Notes: generated by a model not told the origin, from the letters alone. Shown: positions 36,301-48,436, counted from the stretch's first letter. The stretch: 64,000 nt of DNA from Mactra quadrangularis (GCA_025267735.1 CM046294.1:44119570-44183569), one strand, 5' to 3'. Numbers and translations: made by a program.

Positions 36301-39300
36301 AAGTCAATGAGATCTTGACTTTTGACCAATTGAACCCAAAATCTATAGGGATCATCTATGAGTCATGGCCATCCATGATACCAAGAAAAGTTTTCCTAGG
36401 TGAAATGAGCAAGTTTAAAGTTAAAGAGCTGACAAGACCTAACACTGGACAAACCTATGGACAGACAGACGACATGCCCCATAACGTAATACAATGTACA
36501 ACCTTCTGGTGTATAAAAACGTAACGTCTTCATCATAAGAAATATTCCTCTGTTCTGTTCAAGCAATACTATGAACAGTTTAATAAACTTTTCCATATAA
36601 ATTGAACCAAACTTCTTTGAATTCAAGAATTTTATCAAATCACTGAAAGGTGACAATGATAAAACATTGCATATGAGTAACCTGGTCACCCTTCTATTGT
36701 CAGGGCACATTTTCCTCATTTTTTCTAGAAACAGCTATGAAAGAACGGTATTCATAGTATAATTTTATGATATCGTGACACTTTCCCATGGAAAACCCCA
36801 TCTTGAAAATAACAGATAATGATGACATCATACATGACATCATGAAGTCCAAGTTTTCTTGTATTTTATGTTGCATACAAAATGGTGAAATGTCCAGTTT
36901 ATTTTGGTATAAGCATAGTGTTTGTAGCAATAGAATCAGAGAAGCAACCTTAATTTTAAAGTGTATCACATATTATGAAACATCCTATACTTACTGGATG
37001 TGCCAGCAATGGAACTACAATTTTAATGAAGTAATGTAACATTGGTTTCTGTAGAAGACCTAACTCAGTTAATGATTTCAATGCTCCTAAACTTTTATGT
37101 ACAATAAATTCTTCTGGATCTGATAAACCCTAGAAATAAAAACGTACAGACATGTTTAACAAGAAAACATATACTAATAACAGTAACATAGAATTACATA
37201 GATAATTATACATACAAGTTTCAATGTATCAATCAAAGCTCTCTACGATCCTCATAACAACCAATATATCTTGCCGGCAAACAAAGATTTCAAGTGGTTG
37301 TCCAAAGTTTACAAAAAAAGTTTCTAGCTGGCAATCAACAAGAGCACTTTAGATCAGATACGTCCAAAGTATGGGCTTTCCTAAAATGACCTTTACCTCC
37401 TTAGTGACCTTGTCCTTTCAGCTATGAATCTGGAAAGCGTGTGATACATCATCTTCATGTAGAGATAATTTGAAAAAACACTTTATTAGTAACAAATCAT
37501 GGTCCAGACAAGAAATTGATAACAGAAGAGCAAATAGATGATGCATATCATAACATATTACCACCATATAAACAAGAAATTACACTGATGCAAGTTGTTT
37601 TCAGATATGTTGCACCATCTTTAAAACATTTTTCTAATTTCAAATTATGCCTACAAAGCATTATAGAGCTGCTGAGAGTATCAACCAGAAAATCGAGTAC
37701 AATTATTCGTCATATCTGAAATCGCCGGTTCTCAATTTATTTTTGAAAAAAAAATGAAAGAACATTTTCAGCTTAATTACCACTGAAAACAAGCCACACT
37801 ACTAATGAAAACTTTAATTTATGTAGGGATCATAATATCTTGTGTCAAAATTTCGATTGAAACAATTTTTTGAACAAAAATGTTATCACTAAAATTTCCC
37901 ATAAAAGGTCTGGAAATAGAAATGTTAAGAGTACATGGTTTTCCATTTAGTCAAATCATCTGTAATTCTTTACTTATTTTTGTTATTACATGAATTCCTG
38001 TATGCTTCTCCATTAACAAGTGATTCATGGTTCGATTCGTGAATTGCTATACATGAATCGTGGTTCAGATCGAATCGCCACTAGCTCGACGATCCACAGC
38101 CCTAAAGCATTACCATAATCAGAACAAATGTAAAGCCCAGACAGGTTTCTTACATTTATTTCATCAAATACATAATCATGCCATTTATCATTTTACATTT
38201 CAAAGTGTATGGAACAGGAAGCTATTTAAGTAAGAATATACATTGTAAATGAAAACTTACTTGTTCCAGTAATGGTTTAACTATCTCAGAACTTTGCCAG
38301 CCAACATATGCAGCTATACCAACTATATTATCAAAGAATGCTCCACGTAAATGCCAGTCAATCTGTATAACATAAACCAAACATCAGATCTTTGTATGAG
38401 AGCATAAAACTTATAAGTGTGTAAAGCTTTATATGATGGTAAATTATGAGCAAAAATAATTATTTGTATTTGTATAATAAAATAAATCAATTCTAAAGGG
38501 CTGAATTGAGACAAACCCTATTTTTAGCAGAAGTTATTTCCCTTTTTTGAAAGATTGCTATTTAAAGTAGTAACACATGACAAAACCCCTGTGAGAAGTT
38601 CAAAATAAAGTGACATCCCAAAAATCATTGCGATTTTTGGCAATTTGCCTCCACTAAGAAAATAGTTAAGATTTGAAGAATCTTAACAAATTTTAGTTTT
38701 CAAATGAATCAAATAATTATTTACAATAAAAACACCAAAAGAACAAAATCTAGTATGGACATATTACCTTATCATTGAGGAATGTTATCATATGTGATAG
38801 CACTACATCATTAGCTGTAAAAAAATAACATAAAACATTATTAAGTTTCAATGACTCAAAATAACTCCTGCCAAATCCCACATGGCAACCTATGTAACTT
38901 ACCAGCAACCAAAGATTTGTTACTGACAACCAAAATCAGGTTCGAATCCCACCCGGAGAGGTTATATCCTTCCACGAAAATTTCTAGGGTTTATCAGATC
39001 CAGAGGAATTAATCGTACATTGACTGAAAATTTATCACACTTGCTCTGCCAAGTTGAAAATTAAAAGGGTAAGTTGGTTCGATCATAGGTGTTCTCCCTG
39101 GCAAGTCAGCAATTTAGGTATGAAAACCTAACTTTGCCGAAAATTCATTACCCGAGAGTTTTGTTGGTTGTTCTCTGACTGACTACAATGTATTTAACGA
39201 CACTGGATGCCCGACCCCTGACCACCAGCCCGCCCACCTGGGTTTCTCTAAACTATAAGCCAAATTTTTTCGTTGAAAAATCTGGCTAAAAATCAAAGTA

Positions 39301-42300
39301 AGTACTTATTCAATAAAATATATAATTAGCCTGAATCAATTTCCACTCGTCTTGGGCCATTAGACTAGTGGGTTAAGGCAATAACTGAGAACAGAAATCA
39401 AAATATACTAACCTTTCTGTCTACCAAAGAAAACACAAAGTCTAGTTATACCATTATCTAGTAAAGCTCTTTTAACACAATTATCATGATCATTTAATAA
39501 TAACACAACTTTCTCTTGTATCACTTCTTGTAGAGCTTGTAATTCATGGTCGTACATTGACTGAAAATATATAGAGCTTGTAATTCATGTGCATACAGTG
39601 ACTGAAAATATATAGAGCTTGTAATTCATGGTCGTACATAGGCTGAAAATATATAGAGCTTGTAATTCATGGTCGCACATTGGCTGAAAATATATAGAGC
39701 TTGTAATTCATGGTTGTACATTGACTGAAAATATATAGAGCTTGTAATTCATGGTTGTACATTGACTGAAAATATATAGAACTTGTAATTCATGGTTGTA
39801 CATTGACTGAAAATATATAGAACTTGTATACAATATAGGTAGTATATTTGTCCACTTAGACATACAGAAAAATACATTTTTAAGAGTGGTATAGTCTAGA
39901 GCTAAACAATCATTTTCAGGGCTCACAAATTGAAATAAAAACAAATAATTTCAAAATTGACATATACAGTTAAAAGCTTTGTATATCATAGTAATGAGTT
40001 TACCCCAGTTGAGTTTGTTATCAATTCATGTGCAAAATGTACACAGTTTAATAAAACTTACAAAGTCAGATGAATTTTCTTTGTCCTCAGTCCCTTCTAT
40101 ATCTGTTAGTTGCATCATTTCTACAACTCTGTACAAGACAAAAATAAAAATCCTTATAATCATCTATTTTATAGAAATAGGTTACCAAAAGTATAAATAT
40201 CATTTTTCTGGGCTTGTTAGTAAAGATTAAAAAACAACTGTTTTTGTTTTGAAATTGAGGGATTTTCAATCTATTTCTTAGGTGATGTGTTTTCAGTATT
40301 TAAGTCAAGTTTATATTTGCTGGCTTGAAGCAAACCATTCTGTAGTACTAATAGTTACATGCCACAATAAAATACTTTCAAAAACCACTAGGTAATGATT
40401 TCCTTGCGGAACAGGCCCAATATTTTACAATAAAATTTGCATAGCATCATTTATAATTTCATGAAATAAATCATATATTTCAGTAAAGCATTAAAGATAA
40501 AGTTAAATACCTAAATGCAGTTTCAGCAAGTGGGACAGGCCCAATATTTTACCATTAAGTTTACAAATCAATGATTTAAAATTTAAAGAAATAAATCATA
40601 CAACAGTAAAGCATAGAAGGTGAAGTTATATACCTTAATGCAGTTTCAGCAAGTTGTGCTATATTCTCAGCAAAGGCTGCTCTAACAATGGTGGCTGAGT
40701 CTTGAGCTAATGGCGACTGAAAATTATATACAAAATATTACATAATATACAATTATCAATCTGGCCAGACTTCATTAATTTTAGAACATTGGATGTCTTG
40801 GACTTTGATAAACTGTAACTCCGTCGGTTAAGATGATTTGTCTCATGACACTTTAGTTAAACTGTTTTTATTCTTAATGTCCAAGACTAGAAAAAGTTAA
40901 GGAAATAAATCCATTCAGAAACTATCCTAAAACTCCTGAAGTAGAGTAATAGTTCCAGCACACAGCTTCTGAGTAAAAATGACAAGAAGAATAAATACCA
41001 AATTTTAAAATATTTGTAGTTTACGCTTAGGCAACACATTTATGCCACTGGCATTCACACTATATGACCCAATTTTAAAGGGTGAATAAAAATGGAGTAA
41101 AATTAATGTTACATATCTATTTTGAACTTACCAGATTAGGGAAAACATACTCTTGAAACACATTAGCATCACTGTAAAGAAATATACATACAATTTTATA
41201 CATATAAAGACTAAAACTACAAAGAAATAAATATTAACAAGTACAAATATATACTTTTATAATACAGCATGTAAAAAGTTATGTATTTAATTTTTTGCGG
41301 AAAGCTAACGGAATCCGGGACCAGATATTAACAATATGTAGGAACTGCTGAACAATATGATAATTAGACATTAGTTCTGGCTTCCAAAACTTTATAAGCC
41401 GCTTTTTTAACATTTTGATTTTCATCAGATCCTTTCATTACCAGTATTAACAATAATAATAATAATAATGACTATATTTAACAAGGCTACACATTTGGAT
41501 AAATCCAATCTTCCATGTGGACCTCAAATATGGATGCTATTCTTGTCATATAAACATGTAATGTTTTTCCAATATCTTACTCAAAATGAAAAAAAGGATA
41601 GTCATTATTATGTCCTTACAATTAACACAGGTTTGCTGAAGACCTTGAGTTAATTAGACATAAGAGTTAAAACAGAAGAATAACTATCTATGAAGAAAGC
41701 TATTACCTTCTAGGTATGTTGTGTATATCTTTTAAACATCTTGATACACAATGTAAAACTTCAGCTCTTACTCTGGCTTCCTTATCTGACGCCATATTCA
41801 TCTACAAAAATACATATTATAATCAATCATTGTGAAACTCAACAGTTACATATTTGATTAATTGAAATCTTTGTGTATGAGATCAAATAAGTAAGTTGCG
41901 AGACAGTAGGACCTGTAAACCTGCAGATCTAGACGGACCATCTTTTTTTCTACAGAATTTGTCCATCTGTCTGCCATGTTTGGAAGTAACTGAATATGAT
42001 ATTAGTATCATTAAGTTATTCATTCATTCAAGCTTCATTGTGAAACAAGTTCTAACAACTTAGACTAATCACTTACACAAAGAAACACAGGAGTAGATTT
42101 TGCATGGGATTCAGCTATCAAATGACTACCCGCCCAGCGTTGTAACTGCTTGGCAACACCTTCTCCACAAATGAACATTCTTAATGATATCAACTACAGC
42201 TAGGTGAAATCAACTCACTGATTTGATAATTATGTTAAGATTTAAATGCCAAGGCATGAACATAATAAGTTATAGATATAAAATAGAATAAAATGTCAGT

Positions 42301-45300
42301 ATACAAACCAGATAAGGTAATATTCTGTCTAGTTTAATGTCAGATGTAACATATAAACTTAATTCTGTTAATAAATCTAGAGCCATTAGTTTAGAATTAC
42401 AAAACTGAAAATATAGAACATACAATATTATTAATTATTTACACATTAATATGGTAAATTTTACATGATTTTAAATGTGTAAAACTATACAAGAAAGTAA
42501 TGTGGAACCCACATTAATGCCAGAAATTTACCCTGAAGAGGTAAACAGAGAACAAATTTATGTTCTATAAAAAAATCTTATTATTTTTCACCAAACTATA
42601 ACCTGATTTTTTGTTTAAAATTAGGCTTAGAAGATGAATATCAATCTCTTCAATAATGGCAAAGCTAGTCATGTGATAAAATTTATGAAGTCAAACATTT
42701 AATACTTCCAACTGTAACTGAATGATCGTCTAAAGGGTGGTCGTTTAGTGCCACCACCAAGATCCTTATATAAGAAGAAAAGAAAATTAACTGTATAATA
42801 CATACATGAGCCTGTCTTGAACTTGATCCAACCAATGATATTATCAATGTTAATACACTATTGTTTTCTGGATGTTCTTTGTCTATCTTTAAATTCTCAA
42901 ATATTAATTCTAATTCTCTTTTTACTCTGAAAGCATAATAAACAATTTATATACACAATTACGTATCATTTAAAGTGAATCAAGGGGAAAATGTATAGGA
43001 TATATGAAGAATATTTGATCAAAGATCAGTTTTTATATCATACATGTAGTCCTTGCAAGGCTTGTATCATTAGGTTAATTTGTCACCTGCCAAATAAATG
43101 TAGTCAATAAATTTCCCTGAAACATTAATAGATACATACTGTATAAGCACATCAATGACAAGGGTAGTGTTAAAACAGTAAATTAAACAGCATTACATCT
43201 TAACTACTTAATGTTTATCTCAATTATGTCAAACTTTTAGAAGCTAACATGTGCTGTCGGAGCATTCACCTGCTAAAAGTCACTGGAGCGACAGCAATTT
43301 TAGTGGACTTGGTCAAAGGTCCACTGGCTTAATTCAATCGCTGTTACTTTACTTACTCAGTAGTATGACACAGATATATACAAACCTGAATATTCTCTCG
43401 TCTGGGGACAGTATAGGTGGTGTAGCAAATCTTTGTATATATAATTTTAAAAATTGATAGAAATATTCCGGGAAACTTTTATTACGTTGTTGTATCAAAT
43501 ATTCCTCAGCTGACAATCTGTGACTTGGTTCTCTTTGCATCATATGTCTTACTAGGTCCTGTAAACAAGATACAAAAGTTTATTTCAAGTCAGGAATAGA
43601 AGAAACAAAATAACATTAGCTGTGATAAGCTATTGCCCAACAAAGAAGATATTGTCAGACAAAAGCTATTGTCGGAGAAAAATTTAAGGACAAATCAGAG
43701 GTGAACTTATCACCATGAAATCTTGGCATTCCATTGTAAAACAAAATCAGTTAATACTTGCACTGATAGAGGATTAAAACATGCCTTACAAAAGCATGGC
43801 ACCTTAGGTGTCCTTTTTAGTGGTCTACTATCAATTTTCTCTCTCAGTTTTACACCTATTTCAACATGCAGGGTCATATGAAACCGACAATTCAAAGGTC
43901 CCTTGTAAATTACAGCCTACATTTTAACATAAAGGGCCATCATCAGTAGCTAGTCTTAAACCAATGATTCTGCATCAGTGAGAAGTAAAAGTGATTTAAA
44001 GCAAGTGATCTTTACCACTCAACCATAGAGAAAGTTGATGTTTTCTTGGTAACAACAGTATAACACGTTACAACTACATCAGTCTATGTCTCTGTGAGGG
44101 GTTATGACATAGTTGAAAAATAGATATACCCACCCTGACATTGGAATCTTCAATTTTTTCTAATACTTTCCATGGACTATATTCTCTGTTTCTATAAGCT
44201 AATAATTGTGATAAATCAAATGGTGGACTTCCTTCAGTAAACAACTCCGTGATTACACATCTGTAAAATAACAATAAATTGTTGATCAAGAGTTTGATAA
44301 TAGCAATGGTTTCTATTTGTTTTTGGCACTATTTTCACTTCACTATGACCACATAGGGACTTAAGCATCTAGATTTGTTAAGTACTCTGAGTATGGGTGT
44401 AGGAAAATTAAAGTACTTTTAAATTGCTTTACCATGTTTTAAGCTGGGAGAAATGGCATTTTAGCCAAATTCCAACAGGTAAATTGGGTTAAAGAAACCA
44501 AACAAGTTTCTCAACAGTAAGTCCTCAGATAAAAAGCCATTTTCTGGTAACAATAAGAATAGAATGATATGTTAAAACAAACAGTGAGAAATAAACATAG
44601 TTTTAAATATTATGTACAAAACTTGGTGTTGGCCTAAAGTTATTGACTGAAAAATACTTGATCATAAAATAAAAAAATAAGATTTCGAAATAAAAAGTTT
44701 ACCCTGCAGAGAAAATATCCATCGCTGGAGTAAGGTCACCTGTCTTGACCTCGCCAGTAGCTGTAAGGTCAAGGTTCTGACCTTGACCTACATTATCAGC
44801 GTTTCTAGCCGAACTATCAACAAATCTCTCTGGTGCTATATAACATGTTCTTCTACGTGATGTATCGAAAAAATACGAGAAATCTGATGGGTTGTCCTGA
44901 AACGTTAAAGAATGGCGTAAGAAAATGTACCAGGTACAACATCAGTAAAAAAAACACAGACCTTTCTTTTTTTTTTTTTAATAATATAAAATATATAAAA
45001 TAAATCTGTGAGCTAATGCTCACTAGTGATACCCCCGCAAAAATCTAAAAATATGCGACAAACAGGAAGTAGATGAGCAAGGAGCATGAAATCGCTTTAC
45101 ACCACATAGGACTATGGGATGAAGCAATATGCAAAGTATTAGGCTGCTGCATGTTATAGTTGCTGAGAAAACTGCGACAGAAATTTTGTAACAGACGGAC
45201 ACACGCACGCACGGACAAGGGTAAAACAGTATACCCCCCTCTTCTTCGAAGCGGGGGTATAATTACAATAAGTTATTCTTAATAACACAGATCTGCTACG

Positions 45301-48300
45301 AGGGAGATATTTATAGATTTAAGGACTTTTGTTAAAAAAGGGACATCACAAACAAATAACTAAAACAAGAACCTAAGGGCCTTCTGTCTTTGAATGAACA
45401 GAAGCAAAATAATTGCCACTTGGGGCTTAAGCCAGATTCTACGGTGCACTAACCCTAAAAAAGTTTAATGTGAAATTTTGACACTAAATCTCATGGAGCA
45501 CAAGCTCCAATACCTACTTTCTTAAAAAGTCTGAGATTTCTTTTCGAGTAATAAAAGCCAAGTCCATGGACACTTTCAGCAAATTTGTGTCTAGATTCAG
45601 AGTTAACTGACAGTATAATTACCACTCCACCATGTTCACAGCTACATGTATATACATACATACATGTACAAAATTATGTATGATACATTAGATTTTAATT
45701 TTCACATCAGGATGGTAAGTTGGGCACGCTAGATAACAACCAGAGGAGTATATACAAACAATTTATTAGATAGGCATACTTACATCAGGAAGATATGTTG
45801 GTTTAAAACTAGCAAAATCTGTCAGTAGAACCCAATTCCATCCTGTTATCATAACATTCTCTGATTTTATATCTCCATGACAAACCTAGAAAATATAAAT
45901 TAACAAACAAAAATGATGATAGAAAGATTCAATCATTTTCAAAAGATAACATTTTTAGAACACAATTATATACAACCACAATTCTCTGCAAACAGATATC
46001 CTATAGACCAGTGTCATACAGGATTTCCTGACATTGCACAGGGGTCATGTTGAGATGACCTTTGTGTCAACTAAAAAATGCATAGCTTTCATCTAAACAG
46101 CATAGTTTTTGCGAGCTAATTTGACGGGGGGTGTTATTCACGGGCTGTGATTGGACAGTTCTTAGCAAAGTGTGTGACATAGACCATGTACACAAGTCAC
46201 AGAGCACAATAATTTCATCATGAATATAATAAAAGCTAAGGTCAGCTGAACGTGACCCTTAATATGAAGTAGCTAGATCCAAAATAAGCGAGAGCGTGAG
46301 TGGCTAATCTTGGATCGGTTTTACATCAAGTAGATTCAGTTCAACATAAAAATGCTATACTATGATCATACCTTCAGTTTGTGACATTGATTTAAAGCAC
46401 ACAATAGCTGACATGCTATCCATTTCTTCTCTATTGTATTCAGGAAGGGTCTTGTACTAATTCTATCATATAAACTATCTTTAACATATTGTCTGATTAA
46501 CAAAGCAGCTTTATCTTGTCTCTGAAATTAAAGAAAATCTTTTCTTAATATTAATCTGACAATAGGGATGAATATTGGGTCCAAAAATACTATCACAACA
46601 GTATTGCCATTGTCAAAGAACTATTGCAATACTATCATGATAATTGTTATACAGTCAAAAATAGTCATATAACGAATAGTTAAGTTAAACTAAATTATCT
46701 TATGGAGGTAAGTCTGATGTCTTCAGTTGCACTTTTTCCCTGATCAGAGCATGTAGTTTAAAATAATCGCTTTATTACAGCTGTTATAGATAAAGAAGGG
46801 AAAAAATTGGGACTTTCGATTTTCAATCGAGATAAAGAAAAGTCGATTTAATCAAGATAATCATATGTGAATTGACTGTATTACAAAAAACAACAACATA
46901 ATTTAAATAAATCAATAAATAACTTGTCAGGTTATTTTCTAGTTCATTTCAGGGAAACAGAGGAGAATTAAAAATTAAAACATGTTCATTATCTATCATG
47001 CCACCAGATGACCATCTCAACATTAAAAGGTGGCAATCATTATAGTATTCAGCTTCAAACATGGAACATGTAGCATACAAAAATCAAATGTTTTTGAAAT
47101 CAAGTTAACAAGGACAATTTGCAAAGACATATTTGTTTAATAGTCAATGGTTTAAAAGAGATACATACCACAGATTCTTGGAATGGAATGCAATTAGAAG
47201 TTCCTTTTAAATTTTCTCTGATTTCTGAAACATACAACAAAATAGAATGATTTGGCATTAAGAACAGTCTTTATAAACATAATGTAAGCTAGTGGTCAGG
47301 TATCCTATTCACTATGCCAGGAGGGGCTTAAATCTTTGGATCAAAACTTCTTATACATACCGTGAACACACATTTGCCAGTGACTGACAATGATCAACTT
47401 GATGTAGCAATACATGGAAGAATGGCTGTTGAAAATATTTTATGACTAAATTACAAGTCATAGAATTAAAACCAACAAGTTAAACTACAAGAAGTTGAGT
47501 AGGTCCCAACCCAAGAACTGAACCTATGACCCTTGAATATGCAGTCAGACCAGCTACCAATTCAGGGCTTTTTTCAGTATTTAGAAATGGGGCCTGGGGC
47601 CTTTTTTATACAGAACATTTGGAGAAATTTTATCACAATTTCATGAACAGGGGAACAATTAAAATCCAAGTTTGTGGAAAACTGCATGATTTTAAAGAAA
47701 TTTCAAGAGGGGAAGGCGCCTGCAAATGGCCCCAATTATATGAGGAAAAAGGTCTGCAATGGACCTAAAAGAATCTCTAATAAAAAATAAACTAACCATC
47801 AAGTCTTGTCTTGTATGATGATAATGGTAATGATGGATCGTGTATAACAAATACTTTAACTACAACATGTCCTTCTTTATTCTTAGCTTTAGCTACCTTG
47901 AAAAATCTTGTACTTCCCAAACTGTAAAAAAATATGTTCAAAACATCATAAACATATAAACATTGACAACAAAATTAAATTATATTTATAGACAAACTTA
48001 ATGCACAATGACATTAATCAAGCTTTTACTTTTGTCATGGCACTTACCAGTTCACATTATAGGGAGAAAGATGTGTAAGCGGGCAGATAGCTTAGTCGGG
48101 AGAGAACTCACCTTCTTTGTGGGGAGTCCTGTGTTCGAGTCAGGCTGCATATTTTTCTTACCATGTGACATATAAGCATAATAAATTGAAATAGTGCTAT
48201 AGAAAATTTAAGGTGAAAACTGCAACAAACCATGTCATACTACCATAAAACACTTAATTTTCTCCATATTTTAGAGTGTGGACTATCATTAAAGAAGACT

Positions 48301-48395
48301 AACCTGCAGTCAAACTCATATTCTGGAAGGTCAGTGAGATATTGTTCAACAGGAAGAATTTGTGAAGGTGCAATACCAGTCAGTTGATTACCCAT
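24773..48395 (-). CDS. PIK3R4: PIK3R4/VPS15, regulatory kinase-like subunit of class III PI3-kinase (complete, 33 coding exons)
   Basis: VPS15 holds VPS34 and Beclin-1 together in the complexes that make PI3P for autophagy and endosome sorting. Exons in transcript order: 48395-48304, 47921-47797, 47224-47169, 46521-46372, 45885-45784, 44896-44703, 44260-44134, 43558-43386, 42926-42806, 42404-42309, 41801-41707, 41171-41132, 40716-40634, 40128-40062, 39560-39413, 38814-38768, 38362-38261, 37129-36995, 35882-35745, 34846-34670, 33466-33366, 32772-32617, 32229-32181, 31822-31597, 30398-30209, 29324-29197, 28684-28600, 28024-27933, 27259-27155, 26887-26762, 26346-26192, 25669-25494, 24974-24773. 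All junctions are GT-AG and phases agree throughout. The sum is 4059 nt, or 1,352 residues, against 1,358 in human. The protein starts [14 protein letters not shown], with an N-myristoylation-type Gly2, and ends VVKVWK. Start and stop match the vertebrate protein ends. Confidence 0.97.
25890..26055 (+). mobile_element. SINE family A fragment (PIK3R4 intron)
   Basis: Body fragment: GATTTCCTAGCACAAGATAT then CACTTCAACCCAGGTGTAAA and a tail with ATACATGCTCAGCAGACTTT. The tRNA-like head is missing or unrecognisable. Confidence 0.55.
28085..28378 (-). mobile_element. tRNA-derived SINE, family B, copy 2 (PIK3R4 intron)
   Basis: Older copy: GGTCATGGGCTTGATTCCAG box-B region, body with CCTTTCAAGGACTAGTGATT and GATTGACTGACTGCCCTGAC. 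Confidence 0.75.
28760..28915. repeat. Diverged two-copy tandem in a PIK3R4 intron
   Basis: The segment ATAAAATGTCGTC...CAGACTGCTACTCT recurs as ACAATGTCGTC...CAGACTGCTTCTCT about 85-95 bases later. Confidence 0.55.
29640..29885 (-). mobile_element. tRNA-derived SINE, family B, copy 3 (PIK3R4 intron)
   Basis: Head GCCATGCTAGCTCAGTGGTA and GGTTGTAGGTTTGATTCCTG on the minus strand. The body shares TAATCCAGAGATTTTGCCTT with the other copies. Confidence 0.75.
29935..30150 (-). mobile_element. Degenerate SINE-like repeat (PIK3R4 intron)
   Basis: Minus-strand box-B-like GGGTTATGGGTTTGAATCTC near 30090-30115 with a decayed upstream part. It resembles a SINE head, but the family is unclear. Confidence 0.45.
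30640..30842 (-). mobile_element. tRNA-derived SINE, family A, copy 2 (PIK3R4 intron)
   Basis: Nearly the same sequence as 590-812, including AGGTACCCATTTACACCTGG and the box-B region GGTCCTAGGATCGAATCCCA, slightly more decayed. Confidence 0.85.
30853..31443. mobile_element. Possible MITE in a PIK3R4 intron
   Basis: CACTTGTTCTCGAACCTCAC at the left and AGAGGTTCGAGAACCGGTG at the right form an about 18 bp imperfect inverted repeat. The interior has no ORF, and no clear target duplication was found. Confidence 0.5.
31597..33466 (-). CDS. PIK3R4: PIK3R4 exons 21-24: divergent Ser-rich linker
   Basis: Residues about 757-933. The only strongly family-like parts are the [14 protein letters not shown] block and NPEWKSMFG. 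The rest is basic and Ser/Thr-rich with many SSS runs and is probably disordered. Exon 23 is only 49 nt. Its assignment depends on phase (split Met codon) and on the NM|NPEW junction. Confidence 0.85.
33507..33755. repeat. 250 bp dispersed repeat with GATACCCCC...GGGGGTATA ends, copy 1 (PIK3R4 intron)
   Basis: Begins GAGCTAATGCTCACTAGTGA then TACCCCC; ends CTTCTTCGAAGCGGGGGTAT. Over 90% similar to 45008-45265 and in the same orientation. The ends give a short inverted repeat (ACCCCCGC/GCGGGGGT). Confidence 0.9.
34670..42926 (-). CDS. PIK3R4: PIK3R4 exons 9-20: HEAT-repeat solenoid
   Basis: Residues about 340-756. Helical repeats recognised by family resemblance include [71 protein letters not shown] and [13 protein letters not shown]. 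In the family this solenoid joins the kinase domain to the rest of the complex. Exon 15 (39413-39560) begins inside a 41 bp tandem repeat that also covers its acceptor. Confidence 0.93.
34895..35318. mobile_element. hAT-like MITE in a PIK3R4 intron
   Basis: The terminal repeats CAGGGCTCGAATTTAAGC and (reversed) CAGAGCTCGAATTTAACC are flanked by GGGATA on both sides (34889-34894, 35319-35324). The interior contains several GCGAG words. CAGGGCTCGAA termini are typical of animal hAT elements, although the direct repeat here is 6 rather than 8 bp. Confidence 0.7.
35395..35645 (+). mobile_element. tRNA-derived SINE, family A, copy 3 (PIK3R4 intron)
   Basis: Plus-strand copy: degenerate head GTGGTAGGACATGGGATAAG, box-B remnant CTTGGAACCCCAATATG, then CCTTGAGCAAGAAATTTACT and a tail GGCTGAACATGTATTTGGAG. 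The short frames here are not genes. Confidence 0.75.
35910..36175. mobile_element. MITE with G-rich ends, copy 2, in a PIK3R4 intron
   Basis: It starts CAGGGGGGATCCAGG and ends near GGAACCCCCTGACCCC. The interior is the reverse complement of 13598-13882. It lies just upstream (genomic right) of exon 19, about 28 bases from the acceptor. Confidence 0.7.
38920..39260 (+). mobile_element. SINE-like repeat (PIK3R4 intron)
   Basis: ATCAGGTTCGAATCCCACCC at about 38937 is a good box B. The following body ends near ACCACCAGCCCGCCCACCTG. Box A is weak. Confidence 0.5.
39532..39827. repeat. 41 bp tandem repeat (7 copies) covering the PIK3R4 exon 15 acceptor
   Basis: Units start at 39541, 39582, 39623, 39664, 39705, 39746 and 39787, each exactly 41 bases, with few differences. 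Read on the minus strand, every unit contains CTATATATTTTCAG followed by the first bases of exon 15. The 3' splice site and exon start are therefore copied six extra times into the upstream intron. Confidence 0.95.
43386..48395 (-). CDS. PIK3R4: PIK3R4 exons 1-8: myristoylated N-terminus and protein-kinase domain
   Basis: Residues 1-339. Gly2 is a likely myristoylation site. The kinase lobe shows GSTRFFKV and the lysine strand VVVKVF. The catalytic loop reads HGDIKSENV in place of HRD...N. The metal-binding triplet is DFA instead of DFG ([10 protein letters not shown]). The region ends with the C-lobe segment TELFTEG...[14 protein letters not shown] and DFA are also the VPS15 family forms, so this atypical kinase is conserved rather than decayed here. 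Confidence 0.95.
45008..45265. repeat. 250 bp dispersed repeat, copy 2 (PIK3R4 intron)
   Basis: Matches 33507-33755, with an extra GAAATCG near 45087 and small changes. The high similarity suggests recent activity of this family. Confidence 0.9.
48079..48150 (+). mobile_element. tRNA-like SINE head (PIK3R4 intron 1)
   Basis: GCGGGCAGATAGCTTAGTCG starts the element (box A-like) and CCTGTGTTCGAGTCAGGCTG is box B. The arms do not close into a canonical acceptor stem, so a SINE or tRNA pseudogene is more likely than a functional tRNA. Confidence 0.55.
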
Positions 48396-48436
48396 TTCTT
48401 ATATCAATATATGACGTTTAATATCATGGTTAACTG
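48396..48436 (-). promoter_or_regulatory. PIK3R4 5' leader with short upstream ORF
   Basis: A strong acceptor (TTTTTTCTCACTTTCAG) ends at about 48437, so the leader is probably spliced and at least one non-coding exon lies upstream. Between this acceptor and the start codon sits an ATG (48427) opening a seven-codon frame that stops at 48404, eight bases before the real ATG. I cannot place the transcription start. Confidence 0.5.

Noticed and set aside
39708..39944. 78-codon minus-strand frame upstream of PIK3R4 exon 15
   Set aside because: It reads through the 41 bp array copies of the exon start; it is not a separate exon unless RNA shows use of the upstream acceptors.
42076..42200. Exon-like minus-strand segment with acceptor CACCTAG and donor TTTGT|GTAAGT between PIK3R4 exons 10 and 11
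   Set aside because: In the phase required it begins with a stop codon, and exons 10 and 11 already join in phase with family-like protein; at best a poison exon.
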